Shown here: one piece after another, positions 9,123-17,815 of the stretch
How positions within the stretch are numbered: position 1 is the first letter of the stretch
Layout: every line of letters begins with the position of its first letter
Origin: JBFHDX01 sp041584475
Lineage (GTDB): Bacteria; Pseudomonadota; Alphaproteobacteria; UBA8366; JADFVY01
Direction of reading: 5' to 3'
DNA: 42,176 nucleotides
Assembly (NCBI GenBank): GCA_041584475.1
Contig: JBFHDX010000022.1
Location: forward strand, 1-42,176
Notes under the pieces: generated by a model
What the model saw: the letters and a program-made list of their open reading frames with translations, nothing else
Databases searched by the model: none
Told to the model about the DNA's origin: nothing
Program-made: the position numbers and the translations under genes

Positions 9123-9151
9123 TTGATCGCGTGATCGGCACCCCGTAGCAT
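9123..9151 (+). promoter_or_regulatory. Candidate promoter upstream of the channel-like gene and permeases
   Basis: TTGATC at 9123-9128 and TAGCAT at 9146-9151 with a 17-base spacer, about 40 bases before the ATG at 9192. Each hexamer matches four of six consensus positions. If real, the channel and the two permeases could be transcribed separately from the binding protein. The rest of the 188-base gap shows nothing else recognisable. Confidence 0.4.
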
Positions 9152-9191
9152 GGCTCCCCGGTCGCCACGGTCCGCACCGGGAGGATGAGGC

Positions 9192-9683
9192 ATGAATCGG
9201 CATCCGAGGCTCAGGCGGTTCGTCAGGGACGTCGCCACGCGGACCCCGCTGCTGCTCATGGTCCTGCTGCTGGTCGTCCTGTGGCTCGTGTTCTCGGCGG
9301 GGATCTACATCGCCGAGCGCGACGTCGCCGGCGCGGCGCTGACCACCTACGGACAGGCGCTGTACTGGGGGGTCGCCGCCTTCTCGACGGCGGGCATCGC
9401 CGACACGCCGGTGTCCGGGACCGCGCGGCTCATCGGCGGCGTCTGGATCGTCCTCGGCTCGCTGCTGTTCTTCGGCACCCTCGTTGCCACCGTGACCGCC
9501 TATTTCATGCGGCCCCTGCAGCGCCCGGCCCGGCAAATCGTCGAGACGATCGAATACAACCTCGAGCGGCTCGACGACCTCACGATCGACGAACTCGATT
9601 TCCTCCGTGACACGGTCGACGCGCTCATCGTTCATATGGAACGCCTCAAGGCTATGCAGGCGGAGCGAGAGGCGGAGGACTGA
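9192..9683 (+). CDS. Two-TM potassium-channel-like membrane protein with atypical filter
   Basis: 163-residue inner-membrane protein. TM1 is at about 19-41 and TM2 at about 79-105, with a re-entrant pore loop between (ALYWGVAAFSTAGIAD). This is the Ion_trans_2/KcsA-type architecture, but the filter reads S65-T-A-G-I-A-D71 where potassium channels have TVGYGD. A C-terminal cytoplasmic amphipathic helix follows (about 107-160, rich in Glu, Arg and Leu). A GGGAGG ribosome site precedes the ATG at 9192. It sits between the binding protein and permeases of an ABC importer. It may be a potassium-channel relative with altered selectivity; a role in the transporter is only suggested by position. Confidence 0.72.
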   Translation: MNRHPRLRRFVRDVATRTPLLLMVLLLVVLWLVFSAGIYIAERDVAGAALTTYGQALYWGVAAFSTAGIADTPVSGTARLIGGVWIVLGSLLFFGTLVATVTAYFMRPLQRPARQIVETIEYNLERLDDLTIDELDFLRDTVDALIVHMERLKAMQAEREAED

Positions 9684-9730
9684 ATGCGGGGACCGCTGTC
9701 GGGGGCGGGGTCGCGATCGGGGTCGCCGGC

Positions 9731-10678
9731 GTGCTGAGCTTCCTCGCCCGCCGGATCCTTGGTCTTCTGTTGACGCTGGTCGCGGTCTCGCTCGTCGTCT
9801 TCCTGGTGCTGGAAGTGCTGCCCGGGGACGTCGCCCAGGTCATGCTCGGGACCGAGGCCCGCGAGGACACGCTGGCGGCACTGCGGCGCCAGCTCGGCCT
9901 CGATCGCCCGGCGCATGTGCGCTACCTCGCCTGGGTCGGCGGGCTGCTGAGCGGCGATCTCGGGACCAGCCACACCTACGGCGTCCCCGTCGCCGGGCTG
10001 ATCGCGGAACGGCTCGCCGTGACCGCGCCGCTCGCCGTCCTCGCCTTCTTGCTGTCGACGTTGATCGCGATCCCGCTCGGAATGCTCGCCGCTTCACGCC
10101 GCGGTGGCTTCGGGGACTATGGCGTGATGGCGTTCAGCCAGGCCGGTCTGGCGATCCCGAATTTCTGGTTCGCGATCCTGCTCATCCTGCTGTTCTCGGT
10201 CTGGCTCGGATGGGCGCCGGCCGGCGGCTTTCCGGGCTGGGGCCAGGGCGTCGCTGCGGCGCTCGGCGCGCTGCTGCTGCCGGCGCTGGCGCTGGCCCTG
10301 ACCGAGGCCGCAATTCTCGCGCGCATCACCCGCTCCGCCGTCCTCGAAACGCTCGGCGAGGATTATGTGCGCACCGCGCGCGCCAAGGGCCTGCGCCCGC
10401 GCTCGGTGATGTGGCGGCACGTGCTGCGCAACGCCCTGATTCCGGTAGCCACCGTCATGGGCCTGCAGTTCGCCTTCCTGCTGGCGGGCGCCGTGATCAT
10501 CGAGAACGTCTTCACCCTGCCCGGTCTCGGTCGACTCGTGCTGCAGGCGATCTTTCAGCGCGACGTCATCGTCGTGAAGGATGCCGTCGTGGTGCTCGCC
10601 GGTATGGTCGTGTTCGTCAATTTCATCGTCGACCTGCTCTGCGCCGTTATCGATCCGCGGCCGAAGGAGCTGGCGTGA
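9731..10678 (+). CDS. ABC transporter permease, DppB/OppB type
   Basis: 315-residue integral membrane protein with six predicted helices and the DppB-type start FLARRILGLLLTLVAVSLVVF. The LPGDVAQVMLG segment, the GxxLGLDRP-like QLGLDRPAHVRYL and the EAA loop (YVRTARAKGLRPRSVMWRHV) identify the BPD_transp_1 permease that contacts an ATPase. It forms the translocation channel with the next gene. The start is the GTG at 9731; the nearby ATG at 9684 is out of frame. The stop overlaps the next gene's GTG (GTGA), so the two subunits are coupled. Confidence 0.93.
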   Translation: MLSFLARRILGLLLTLVAVSLVVFLVLEVLPGDVAQVMLGTEAREDTLAALRRQLGLDRPAHVRYLAWVGGLLSGDLGTSHTYGVPVAGLIAERLAVTAPLAVLAFLLSTLIAIPLGMLAASRRGGFGDYGVMAFSQAGLAIPNFWFAILLILLFSVWLGWAPAGGFPGWGQGVAAALGALLLPALALALTEAAILARITRSAVLETLGEDYVRTARAKGLRPRSVMWRHVLRNALIPVATVMGLQFAFLLAGAVIIENVFTLPGLGRLVLQAIFQRDVIVVKDAVVVLAGMVVFVNFIVDLLCAVIDPRPKELA

Positions 10679-11529
10679 CCGGCCGGCCGCGCGCCGTTGC
10701 CCGGGCGGCCTCCCGGCATCCCGGCTTCCTGCTCGGCGCCGTGCTGGTCGCGCTCGTCACCCTGGCGGCGCTCGTCTCCGTCGTCTGGACGCCGCACCCG
10801 CCGCTCGCTATCGACATCGCCGCACGGCTTCAGGGACCCGGCGCGTCGCACTGGTTCGGGACCGACCATTTCGGCCGCGACACGCTGTCGATGATCATGG
10901 CGGGCGCGCGCAACGCGCTGGCGGTCGGGTTGGCGGCGGTCGGCCTCGGCCTCGCCGCCGGCGTACCGCTCGGCCTCGTGGCCGCGGTCCGGCGCGGCAT
11001 CGCGGAAGACGTCGTGATGCGGCTCACCGACCTTACCTTCGCCTTCCCTGCCGTCCTTACGGCGGTGCTGATCGCGGCCCTGGCAGGCCCCGGCGGGATC
11101 AACGCGATCATCGCCGTCGGCATCTTCAACATCGCGGTGTTCGCGCGCATCGCCCGCGGCGCGTCGCTGCAGGTGATGGCGCGGCCTTTCGTCAAGGCCG
11201 CGGCGGCCATCGGCAAGGGCCCGTGGCGCATCGCCGGCCAACACGTCCTGCCCAACATCGCCGGGATCGTGGTCGTGCAGGCGACCGTGCAGTTCGCGGT
11301 GGCGATTCTCGCCGAGGCCGGCCTCAGCTATCTCGGCCTCGGCGTGCAGCCCCCGAACCCGAGCTGGGGGCGCATGCTCAACGAAGCGCAGACCTACATG
11401 TTCATCGCCCCGGGCCAGGCGATCTTCCCGGGCGCGGCGATCGCCGTCGCCGTGCTCGGCCTGAACCTGCTCGGCGACGGGCTGCGCGACCTGCTGGACC
11501 CGCGCCTGCGGGTGTGGCGCATGGGATAG
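10675..11529 (+). CDS. ABC transporter permease, DppC/OppC type
   Basis: 284-residue partner permease. Family markers are HWFGTDHFGRDTLSMIMAGAR near the N-terminus, the EAA loop around FVKAAAAIGKGPWRI, AEAGLSYLGLGVQPPNPSWG, and the end NLLGDGLRDLLDPRLR, all characteristic of DppC-type subunits. GTG 10675 overlaps the DppB-type stop by four bases. No DppD/DppF ATPase gene follows; the next gene is convergent. The ATPases must be encoded elsewhere or shared with another importer. Confidence 0.93.
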   Translation: MTGRPRAVARAASRHPGFLLGAVLVALVTLAALVSVVWTPHPPLAIDIAARLQGPGASHWFGTDHFGRDTLSMIMAGARNALAVGLAAVGLGLAAGVPLGLVAAVRRGIAEDVVMRLTDLTFAFPAVLTAVLIAALAGPGGINAIIAVGIFNIAVFARIARGASLQVMARPFVKAAAAIGKGPWRIAGQHVLPNIAGIVVVQATVQFAVAILAEAGLSYLGLGVQPPNPSWGRMLNEAQTYMFIAPGQAIFPGAAIAVAVLGLNLLGDGLRDLLDPRLRVWRMG

Positions 11530-11618
11530 CGTCGCGCCGGCGAGCGGCGTGCGCTCTAATGCATCATCCACTTATGTGGAATCGGCGGCGGGCTGGAGCG
11601 AACTAACCGGACAATGCT

Positions 11619-12104
11619 CTATCCGCCCGGCTTGGCATGGCGGCGGAACGCCGCCACGACCTTGCTGTAGATGTCGCGCTTGAAGCCGACCACGAGCTCG
11701 GGCAGCCGGTCGATATCCTCCCACCGCCACGCCTCGAACTCGGCATGGTCGCGGGACAGGTGGATGTCGCTGTCGCGGCCCGTGAAGCGCAGCGCAAACC
11801 AGCGCTGCTTCTGACCGCGGAAACGGCCGCCCCAGATCCGTCGCGACAATTCGGGCGGCAGGTCGTAGCTCAGCCAGTCGGGGTATTCGTCGATGATCTC
11901 GGCCTTGTCGGTGCCGACCTCCTCGTGCAGCTCGCGCAGCGCCGCCTCGCGCGGCGTCTCGCCAGCGTCGATGCCGCCCTGCGGCATCTGCCAGTGATCG
12001 CCGGGCGTATCGATACGGTTGCCGACGAATACCCTGCCGTCCTGGCCGAACAGCATCAGTCCGACGCATTCTCGCCAGGGTCTGCGATCGCCGGTTTCCG
12101 CCAC
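11619..12104 (-). CDS. rppH: RNA pyrophosphohydrolase RppH (Nudix)
   Basis: 161-residue Nudix hydrolase. The Nudix box GGIDAGETPREAALRELHEE fits GX5EX7REUXEEXGU, and the N-terminal RECVGLMLFGQDGRVFVG plus DHWQMPQGGID are typical of RppH/IalA. The enzyme converts 5'-triphosphate RNA to monophosphate, triggering decay, and also hydrolyses dinucleoside polyphosphates. The start chosen is GTG at 12104, five bases after the ctpA stop; no ATG occurs in frame nearby. Its place after ctpA is the usual alphaproteobacterial arrangement. The 89-base convergent gap to the DppC-type gene holds only a weak 5-bp hairpin (TCCAC/GTGGA, near 11567-11581). Confidence 0.93.
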   Translation of the reverse strand: MAETGDRRPWRECVGLMLFGQDGRVFVGNRIDTPGDHWQMPQGGIDAGETPREAALRELHEEVGTDKAEIIDEYPDWLSYDLPPELSRRIWGGRFRGQKQRWFALRFTGRDSDIHLSRDHAEFEAWRWEDIDRLPELVVGFKRDIYSKVVAAFRRHAKPGG

Positions 12105-12109
12105 CGCCG

Positions 12110-13396
12110 CTATTGCATGTAGGTGCTGCGGTACATCGCGATGCCGCGCAGCAGGTCGAGGGCCCGGATCAGCTGGTAATCCTCCGCCTCTTCCTGTTTC
12201 TCGGCGGCCCCGGTCCGCGGCGCCTCGACGTCGCCATCGCCGTTGTCGAGGGCGCCGCGCAGGTCGGACTCGAAGCGCTGCCGGCCATCGGGTTCGAGGT
12301 ATTCGAGCTTGGCCTGGCGAACCCGAATGTCGGGCTCGATCCCCGTTGCCTGGATCGATCGTCCCGATGGCGTGTAGTAGCGCTGCGTCGTCAGTTTCAT
12401 GGCCCCGTCGCGGCCGAGCGGAATGATCGTCTGTACCGAACCCTTGCCGAACGTCTTGGTGCCGACGAGGATGGCCCGGCGGTGGTCCTGCAGCGCGCCG
12501 GCGACGATTTCCGAGGCCGATGCCGAACCGGCATTGATCAGTACGACGAGCGGCAGGCCCTCGGCGACGTCGCCGGGACTCGCGTTGAAACGCTGGGCGG
12601 CCTCTTCGCGCCGGCCGCGGGTCGACACGACCTCTCCGCGCTCGAGAAATGCATCGGTGACGGCGACCGCTTGGTCGAGCAGGCCGCCCGGATTGTTGCG
12701 CAGGTCGAGGACGAAACCGACCAGCCTGTTGCCGATCTGCTGCCGCAGCTCGCGCACCGCCTGAAGAAGCCCGGCCTCGGTCTGCTCGCTGAAGTTGGTG
12801 ATGCGGATGAAGCCGACGTCGTCCTTGGCCTCGAAGCGGACCGATTGGATCTGGATGCGGTCGCGCGTGATCGAGACGTCGAACGGCTCCACGCCTTCGC
12901 GGAGGATCGTCAGCTTGATGGCGGTCCCCACGGCGCCGCGCATCTTCTCGACCGCCTGGCTCAGGTTGAGCCCCAGCACCGGCTCGCCGTCGAGGTGCGT
13001 GATCAGGTCGCCCGCCTTGATTCCGGCGCGAAACGCCGGCGTATCGTCGATCGGCGAAACCACCTTCACGTAGCCGCCCTCCATCGTCACCTCGATACCG
13101 AGGCCGCCGAACTCGCCGCGCGTCTGGATTCGCATGTCGCGGTAGTTCTTGGGGTTGAGATAGCTTGAGTGCGGGTCGAGGCTCGACAGCATTCCCTGGA
13201 TCGCCGCCTCGATCAGCGTTTCGTCCGAGATCTGCTCGACATAGTCCTCGCGGACCCGCTCGAAGACATCCCCGAACAGCTGCAGCTGGCGGTAGGTCTC
13301 GGAACTCGTCTCCTGCGCCGGGACGGCCTGTCCCCAGCCGATCAGACCCGTTGCTACGAATACCGCGATGAGCGCGGTCCTGCGGAACTCTGGCAT
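12110..13396 (-). CDS. ctpA: S41 family carboxy-terminal processing protease CtpA
   Basis: 428-residue exported serine protease. A signal peptide covers about residues 1-27 (ending AVPAQ). A PDZ domain spans about 95-180 (GLGIEV...AGIKAGDLI) and the tail-specific protease domain about 190-360. The Ser-Lys dyad is inferred as S293 (GSASASEI) and K318 (TFGKGSV), 25 apart as in the family. It degrades or trims periplasmic proteins at C-termini and is often linked to peptidoglycan hydrolase control, consistent with the EnvC-like gene immediately upstream. The ATG at 13396 overlaps the envC-like stop by one base (TAATG). Confidence 0.95.
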   Translation of the reverse strand: MPEFRRTALIAVFVATGLIGWGQAVPAQETSSETYRQLQLFGDVFERVREDYVEQISDETLIEAAIQGMLSSLDPHSSYLNPKNYRDMRIQTRGEFGGLGIEVTMEGGYVKVVSPIDDTPAFRAGIKAGDLITHLDGEPVLGLNLSQAVEKMRGAVGTAIKLTILREGVEPFDVSITRDRIQIQSVRFEAKDDVGFIRITNFSEQTEAGLLQAVRELRQQIGNRLVGFVLDLRNNPGGLLDQAVAVTDAFLERGEVVSTRGRREEAAQRFNASPGDVAEGLPLVVLINAGSASASEIVAGALQDHRRAILVGTKTFGKGSVQTIIPLGRDGAMKLTTQRYYTPSGRSIQATGIEPDIRVRQAKLEYLEPDGRQRFESDLRGALDNGDGDVEAPRTGAAEKQEEAEDYQLIRALDLLRGIAMYRSTYMQ

Positions 13397-14661
13397 TATC
13401 CACTCGTCCTATTTTGAATGGCGCCGGCAATCCAGCGCCAAGGATTGATCGGTTGGCCCCTGCGCCTCAGCTCGAGATAAAGGCCCCGGGATTCACCGAG
13501 GGCGTCCAACGTTTCCGACCCGGTCGAGCCCACCGGCTCGCCGGCCAATACCCACTGACCCACCGACGTGTCCAGCCGGTCGAGCCCTGCCAACAACGTA
13601 TGGTATCCGCCGTCATGTTCGATGATCAAGATGCGCCCGTAGCCTTCGAACGGTCCCGAGAACACGACCCGGCCATCGTAGGACGCGACGATCTGCGCAC
13701 CCGGGCGCGTGGCGAAGGTGATGCCGCGTTCCGTCTGACCGAGCCTGTTGCGTTCGCCATATTGGCGCAGCATCGGTGCGGTCGTCGGCAGTGAGATCGT
13801 CCCGTCGATCGGGAACGGGCGCAGACCATCGGGCCTCGCCAGTGCAGGCATGTCGCCCGCGCCGCCGCCCTCGTCCAGCTGCGCCGCCTCGGCTTCCCGG
13901 CGTTTGCGCTCCTCTTCCTCGCGACGTTCGCGTTCCGCCTCGATCTGCGCCAACAGCTCGCGAATCGACTCCGCGCGCTCGGCCAGGTTCTGCAGCCGCC
14001 GCGCGACCTCGCGACGCTCCGACTCCGTCTGTTTCAAGAGCGTGTTCTTGCGCCGCAGCACGCCGGCAAGACGGTCCTGCTCGCGCTCCAGCTCGGTCGT
14101 CTCCCGTTCGACCGCGACCAATTTGACCCGGGTCTCCGCGCGAATGCGATCGAGCTCGTCGAGCTCGGCCGCGAGGTCGTCGGCCTCGCTGCGCAGCCGC
14201 GGCAGCGCGGCGCGCAACAGCATGGCGCTGCGAATCATGCGCTTCGGGGCCCCGGGAAATGAGAACATCGTCTGCGGCGGGTTGCGCGAGATGCGCTCGA
14301 GCGCCGCAAGCGTCCCCGACATTTCCTGATTGCGTTGCCGCAGCGACTGGCGCGCACGGTCTTCCCTCGTGCCGAGGTCGCGCAGCGTCGCTTCGAGCTC
14401 GATCAGTCGCGACTCGTGCTGCTGCGCCTTCTTTGCCGCGGCGATCGCCTCCTGACGGAGCGTCGCGAGTTCCCGGGTCGCCTGGCGCCGTTCGCGTTCC
14501 AGCGCCGCGGCGCGCGCCTTGTCCGCCGCAAGCTGCTCCTCGACCTGCCGCAAATCCTCTTTTTCGGCGCCGGCCGCGGGCTGCGCGGCGGCGGTCAGCA
14601 ATGTGCCGGCGACCAGCAGCACGCCGCACAGGAGGTCAGCCCGCGGCACGCTTTTCACCAC
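13396..14661 (-). CDS. envC: Murein hydrolase activator EnvC-like (M23/LytM domain, coiled coil)
   Basis: 421-residue exported protein. After a signal peptide (about 1-32) comes a long coiled coil (about 33-255, very rich in Glu, Arg, Lys and Ala) and then a LytM/M23 domain (about 290-415). The catalytic zinc positions look lost: GITFATRPG and GYHTLLAGLD replace the usual HxxxD and HxH motifs. This is expected for EnvC, which activates amidases rather than cutting peptidoglycan itself. The start is GTG at 14661 (a second GTG is next to it), overlapping the gpmI 3' end by 26 bases. Likely acts in the periplasm at the division site. Confidence 0.88.
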   Translation of the reverse strand: MVKSVPRADLLCGVLLVAGTLLTAAAQPAAGAEKEDLRQVEEQLAADKARAAALERERRQATRELATLRQEAIAAAKKAQQHESRLIELEATLRDLGTREDRARQSLRQRNQEMSGTLAALERISRNPPQTMFSFPGAPKRMIRSAMLLRAALPRLRSEADDLAAELDELDRIRAETRVKLVAVERETTELEREQDRLAGVLRRKNTLLKQTESERREVARRLQNLAERAESIRELLAQIEAERERREEEERKRREAEAAQLDEGGGAGDMPALARPDGLRPFPIDGTISLPTTAPMLRQYGERNRLGQTERGITFATRPGAQIVASYDGRVVFSGPFEGYGRILIIEHDGGYHTLLAGLDRLDTSVGQWVLAGEPVGSTGSETLDALGESRGLYLELRRRGQPINPWRWIAGAIQNRTSG

Positions 14662-16204
14662 GATGCTGGATCCTCGAGCGGCCCGTCATTTCGGCGGGCT
14701 GCGGCAGCCCCATGAGCTCGAGCACGGTCGGCGCGATGTCCGCCAGGCGCCCGTCCAGGATGCGGGCCGACGGCGGTCCGCCGACGGCGAGGATCAGCGG
14801 GACCAGATTGTGCGTGTGCGCGGTGTGCGGCTGGCCCGTTTCGGCGTCGTGCATATATTCCGCGTTGCCGTGGTCGGCGGTGATCAGCAGCGCGCCGCCG
14901 GCATCGCGCACCGCCGCCTCGAGGCGGCCGAGACAGGCATCGACGGCTTCCACCGCGGCGACGGCTGCGGCCATATCGCCGGTGTGCCCGACCATGTCGG
15001 TGTTCGCGTAGTTGACGACGATGAGATCGTACTTGCCGCCGGCGACGGCCTCGACCAGCCGGTCGGTGACCTCCGGTGCCGACATCTCCGGCTGCAGGTC
15101 GTAGGTCGCGACCTTCGGCGACGGCACGAGGATCCGATCCTCGCCGGCGAACTCGGCTTCGCGGCCGCCATTGAGGAAGAACGTCACGTGCGCGTATTTC
15201 TCGGTTTCGGCGATGCGCAGCTGGTTCAGGCCGGCGTCGGCGATGACGCTGCCCAGCACGTTGTCGAGGGTCTGCGGCGGGAACAGCGCGCCCATGAGGC
15301 CGGCAAGATGGTCGGAGTACTCGACCATGCCGGCGGCGGCCGCGAAGCTCACCCTGCGTGGTCGCGCGAACCCGTCGAAACCCGGATCGAGCAGCGCAGC
15401 GAGGATCTCGCGCACCCGGTCGGCCCTGAAATTGGCCATCAGGATGCCGTCGCCGTCGCGCATGCCCGCGTAATCGTCGACCACCGTCGGCACAACGAAT
15501 TCGTCGGTTTGTTTGCGCGCGTAGGCGGCGTCGATCGCCGCAATTGCGTCGGGGGCGCGTTCCCCCTTGCCCTCGACGAGGGCGTCGTAAGCCTTCGCCA
15601 CCCGCTCCCAGCGCTTGTCGCGGTCCATCGCGTAGTAGCGGCCCGCGACCGTCGCAACGCGCGCCCCCGGCGCCGCGGCGATCAGCCGCGCGACATAGTC
15701 GCGGGCGCTCGACGGCGGCGTATCGCGGCCGTCGAGGAAGGCATGCAAGGCCACGGGCAGACCCTCGTCGGCGAGAATGTTCGCCAGCGCCGCGATCTGA
15801 TCCTGGTGCGAATGGACACCCCCCGGCGACACGAGTCCCATCAGCTGGGCCGTTCCTCCCGATCGGCGCAAGGCGGCGATGAAATCCGCGAGTACCGTGT
15901 TCGCCGCCAGCGATCCATCCGCGACGGCGCGATTGATGCGCGGCAGCTCCTGCATGACGATGCGGCCGGCGCCGATATTCATGTGTCCGACCTCGGAGTT
16001 GCCCATCTGCCCGTCCGGCAGCCCGACCTCGTCCCCCGACGCATCGATGCGCGACGCCGGCCGCGTCGCCTTGAACCGGACCCAGACCGGTGTTTCGGCC
16101 TGGGCGATCGCGTTGTATTCGGTGTCGTCGCGTTCACCCCAGCCATCGAGGATGCAGAGCACCACCGGGCGCGGTCGCGCGTTCGTCCCTATCGGCATTC
16201 GCAA
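14636..16204 (-). CDS. gpmI: 2,3-bisphosphoglycerate-independent phosphoglycerate mutase
   Basis: 522-residue, two-manganese glycolytic enzyme interconverting 3- and 2-phosphoglycerate. The N-terminal VVLCILDGWG and the phosphoserine segment QMGNSEVGHMNIGAGR (S70) are diagnostic. The phosphotransferase insert (DGRDTPPSSA, GRYYAMDRD) and the C-terminal metal-binding segments (NYANTDMVGHTG, ITADHGNAE) are present. The length matches the family. The start is ATG 16204, with a second ATG two codons later. A 55-base gap separates it from rlmH. Confidence 0.97.
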   Translation of the reverse strand: MRMPIGTNARPRPVVLCILDGWGERDDTEYNAIAQAETPVWVRFKATRPASRIDASGDEVGLPDGQMGNSEVGHMNIGAGRIVMQELPRINRAVADGSLAANTVLADFIAALRRSGGTAQLMGLVSPGGVHSHQDQIAALANILADEGLPVALHAFLDGRDTPPSSARDYVARLIAAAPGARVATVAGRYYAMDRDKRWERVAKAYDALVEGKGERAPDAIAAIDAAYARKQTDEFVVPTVVDDYAGMRDGDGILMANFRADRVREILAALLDPGFDGFARPRRVSFAAAAGMVEYSDHLAGLMGALFPPQTLDNVLGSVIADAGLNQLRIAETEKYAHVTFFLNGGREAEFAGEDRILVPSPKVATYDLQPEMSAPEVTDRLVEAVAGGKYDLIVVNYANTDMVGHTGDMAAAVAAVEAVDACLGRLEAAVRDAGGALLITADHGNAEYMHDAETGQPHTAHTHNLVPLILAVGGPPSARILDGRLADIAPTVLELMGLPQPAEMTGRSRIQHRGEKRAAG

Positions 16205-16259
16205 ACGGTCTCCATCGGCGGCGAGTTATAGCCCGTCTCGTCGGCGCTTACAAACGCTG

Positions 16260-16727
16260 TCACGCCGTTCCGCCACGGTGATAGGGATGTCCGGCGATGA
16301 TCTGCTGCGCGCGGTAGATCTGCTCCGCCAGCATGGCGCGGACCAGCATGTGCGGCCAGGTCTGCCGGCCAAAAGCGATCAGGCGATCGGCGCGGTCGCG
16401 CACCGGGACCGACAGGCCCTCCGCGCCGCCGATGACGAAGACGGCACAGGCCCGGCCCTCGTTCCGGATATCGGCAAGGAGCCGGGCGAAGGCCTCGCTC
16501 CGATAGCTGCGCCCGCCCCCGTCGAGGGCCAGAACGACCGAATTCTCCGGAACGGCCGCCAGAATGAGTTCCCCCTCTCGGTTCTTTAGCTCGGCCGGAG
16601 GAAGCGGCCGCTTCTCCTCGATTTCGCGCAGTCGCAGCGGCCAGGTGACCCGTTTGGCGTATTTGTCGTAGAGATCGCGCTCGGGCCCGGCCCTGGCCCG
16701 CCCGACGGCGATGATCTCGAGCCGCAT
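16260..16727 (-). CDS. rlmH: 23S rRNA (pseudouridine1915-N3)-methyltransferase RlmH
   Basis: 155-residue SPOUT-class methyltransferase that methylates pseudouridine 1915 in helix 69 of 23S rRNA. The start IIAVGRARAGPERDLYDKYAKR, the core VVLALDGGGRSYRSEAFA and the knot segments VFVIGGAEGL and MLAEQIYRAQQIIAGHPYHR are characteristic. It lies 12 bases after rsfS in the usual rsfS-rlmH pair. Confidence 0.97.
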   Translation of the reverse strand: MRLEIIAVGRARAGPERDLYDKYAKRVTWPLRLREIEEKRPLPPAELKNREGELILAAVPENSVVLALDGGGRSYRSEAFARLLADIRNEGRACAVFVIGGAEGLSVPVRDRADRLIAFGRQTWPHMLVRAMLAEQIYRAQQIIAGHPYHRGGTA

Positions 16728-16739
16728 TCCGGGCGGCGC

Positions 16740-17081
16740 TCAGCCGCCGGCCGCGGCCTGGCCACCAATCGCGGCGGTGTTCAGTCCCCACAGCTTCTCG
16801 AGCTTGTAGAACTCGCGAACCTCGGGTCGAAACAGGTGGACGACGACGTCGCCGGCATCGACGAGCACCCAGTCGCATTGCGGCTGGCCCTCGGTCGATA
16901 CCGACTTGACCCCGGCCTTCTTCAGTTTTTCGAGAAGGTGGTCGGCCATGGCGCCGACCTGACGTTGCGACCGCCCGGAGGCGATCACGATATAGTCTGC
17001 CAAGGTGGATTTCCCCGAAAGATCGATGACGATCTCGTTTTCCGCCTTGTCGTCCTCCAGCGACGCAAGAATCGCCGCCAA
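16740..17081 (-). CDS. rsfS: Ribosomal silencing factor RsfS
   Basis: 113-residue DUF143/Iojap-family protein that binds L14 and blocks subunit joining when nutrients are scarce. ADYIVIASGRSQRQVGAMAD, the GQPQCDWVLVDAGDVVVHLF block and the FYKLEKLW ending are diagnostic. No ATG or GTG is available in frame; TTG at 17081 is the only standard start candidate before an upstream stop, so the true N-terminus could differ. The nadD stop is 44 bases upstream. Confidence 0.94.
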   Translation of the reverse strand: MAAILASLEDDKAENEIVIDLSGKSTLADYIVIASGRSQRQVGAMADHLLEKLKKAGVKSVSTEGQPQCDWVLVDAGDVVVHLFRPEVREFYKLEKLWGLNTAAIGGQAAAGG

Positions 17082-17125
17082 GAGGTTTTGGGAGCGCTGC
17101 GGCTTCCCCGGATTGCTTGGTATGG

Positions 17126-17815
17126 CTATGTCCTCTTCGACTGTTTCCGCTCAATCTCCTTGCCCGGCTCGTTCCGCCCGACCGCAGCCGACCGCCGGCG
17201 GGATCGCCGGATGGCCGACGCCGACGCTGGATGCTCGCGGACGTGGAGGAACACCCATGCCGGTGGTCTGCGATCGGCCAGCGTGCGCGCTGCCCGTTCG
17301 GCGACGCGGTGACGGGCATAGCGCCGTGCCGCCGCGCCTGACAGCACCCGCAAAGAATAGGGATCGCGGGCGAAAACCGCAATGGGAACAAGCCGGAAAA
17401 GGCTCTGCCAGTGACGCCACCGCGGCAGCTGCTCGAGGTTGTCCGCGCCGATTAGCCAGACCAGCCGGATCCTGCAGCGCCGCCGGCGCAGCGCCCGAAT
17501 CGTGTCTACGGTATAGCGCGTGCCGAGCCGCGACTCGAGGTCGCTGACTCGTATCCGGCGGTCGCGAGCCAGCGCTCGCGCGCCCGCCAGGCGCGTCGCG
17601 AACGACGCCATGTCGGCCGCCGGTTTCAACGGATTCTGCGGCGATACCAGCCACCAGACCTGGTCGAGGCCGAGACGGCGGAGCGCCTCCCGGCTGACAT
17701 AGAGATGCCCCTCGTGGGCCGGGTTGAACGATCCGCCGAGCAACCCGATCCGCACGAACGAGGCTTGTCCGCGCAGGACCGGCGCGGAAAGCCGGTGCGG
17801 GATCCGGGACGTCAT
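17126..17815 (-). CDS. nadD: Nicotinate-nucleotide adenylyltransferase NadD
   Basis: Adenylyltransferase of de novo NAD synthesis, converting nicotinate mononucleotide to its adenine dinucleotide. GLLGGSFNPAHEGHL is the nucleotidyltransferase motif; WLVSPQNPLKP and LIGADNLEQLPRW are NadD-specific. The closing ISSTxIR-like motif appears as ASASAIRR. The start chosen is ATG 17815 (229 residues); a GTG at 17869 would add 18 residues without visible homology. Unlike the usual uninterrupted cluster, the gene is separated from proA by a reverse-oriented lipoprotein gene, so it needs its own promoter in the 387-base gap. Confidence 0.92.
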   Translation of the reverse strand: MTSRIPHRLSAPVLRGQASFVRIGLLGGSFNPAHEGHLYVSREALRRLGLDQVWWLVSPQNPLKPAADMASFATRLAGARALARDRRIRVSDLESRLGTRYTVDTIRALRRRRCRIRLVWLIGADNLEQLPRWRHWQSLFRLVPIAVFARDPYSLRVLSGAAARRYARHRVAERAARTLADRRPPAWVFLHVREHPASASAIRRSRRRSAAVGRNEPGKEIERKQSKRT

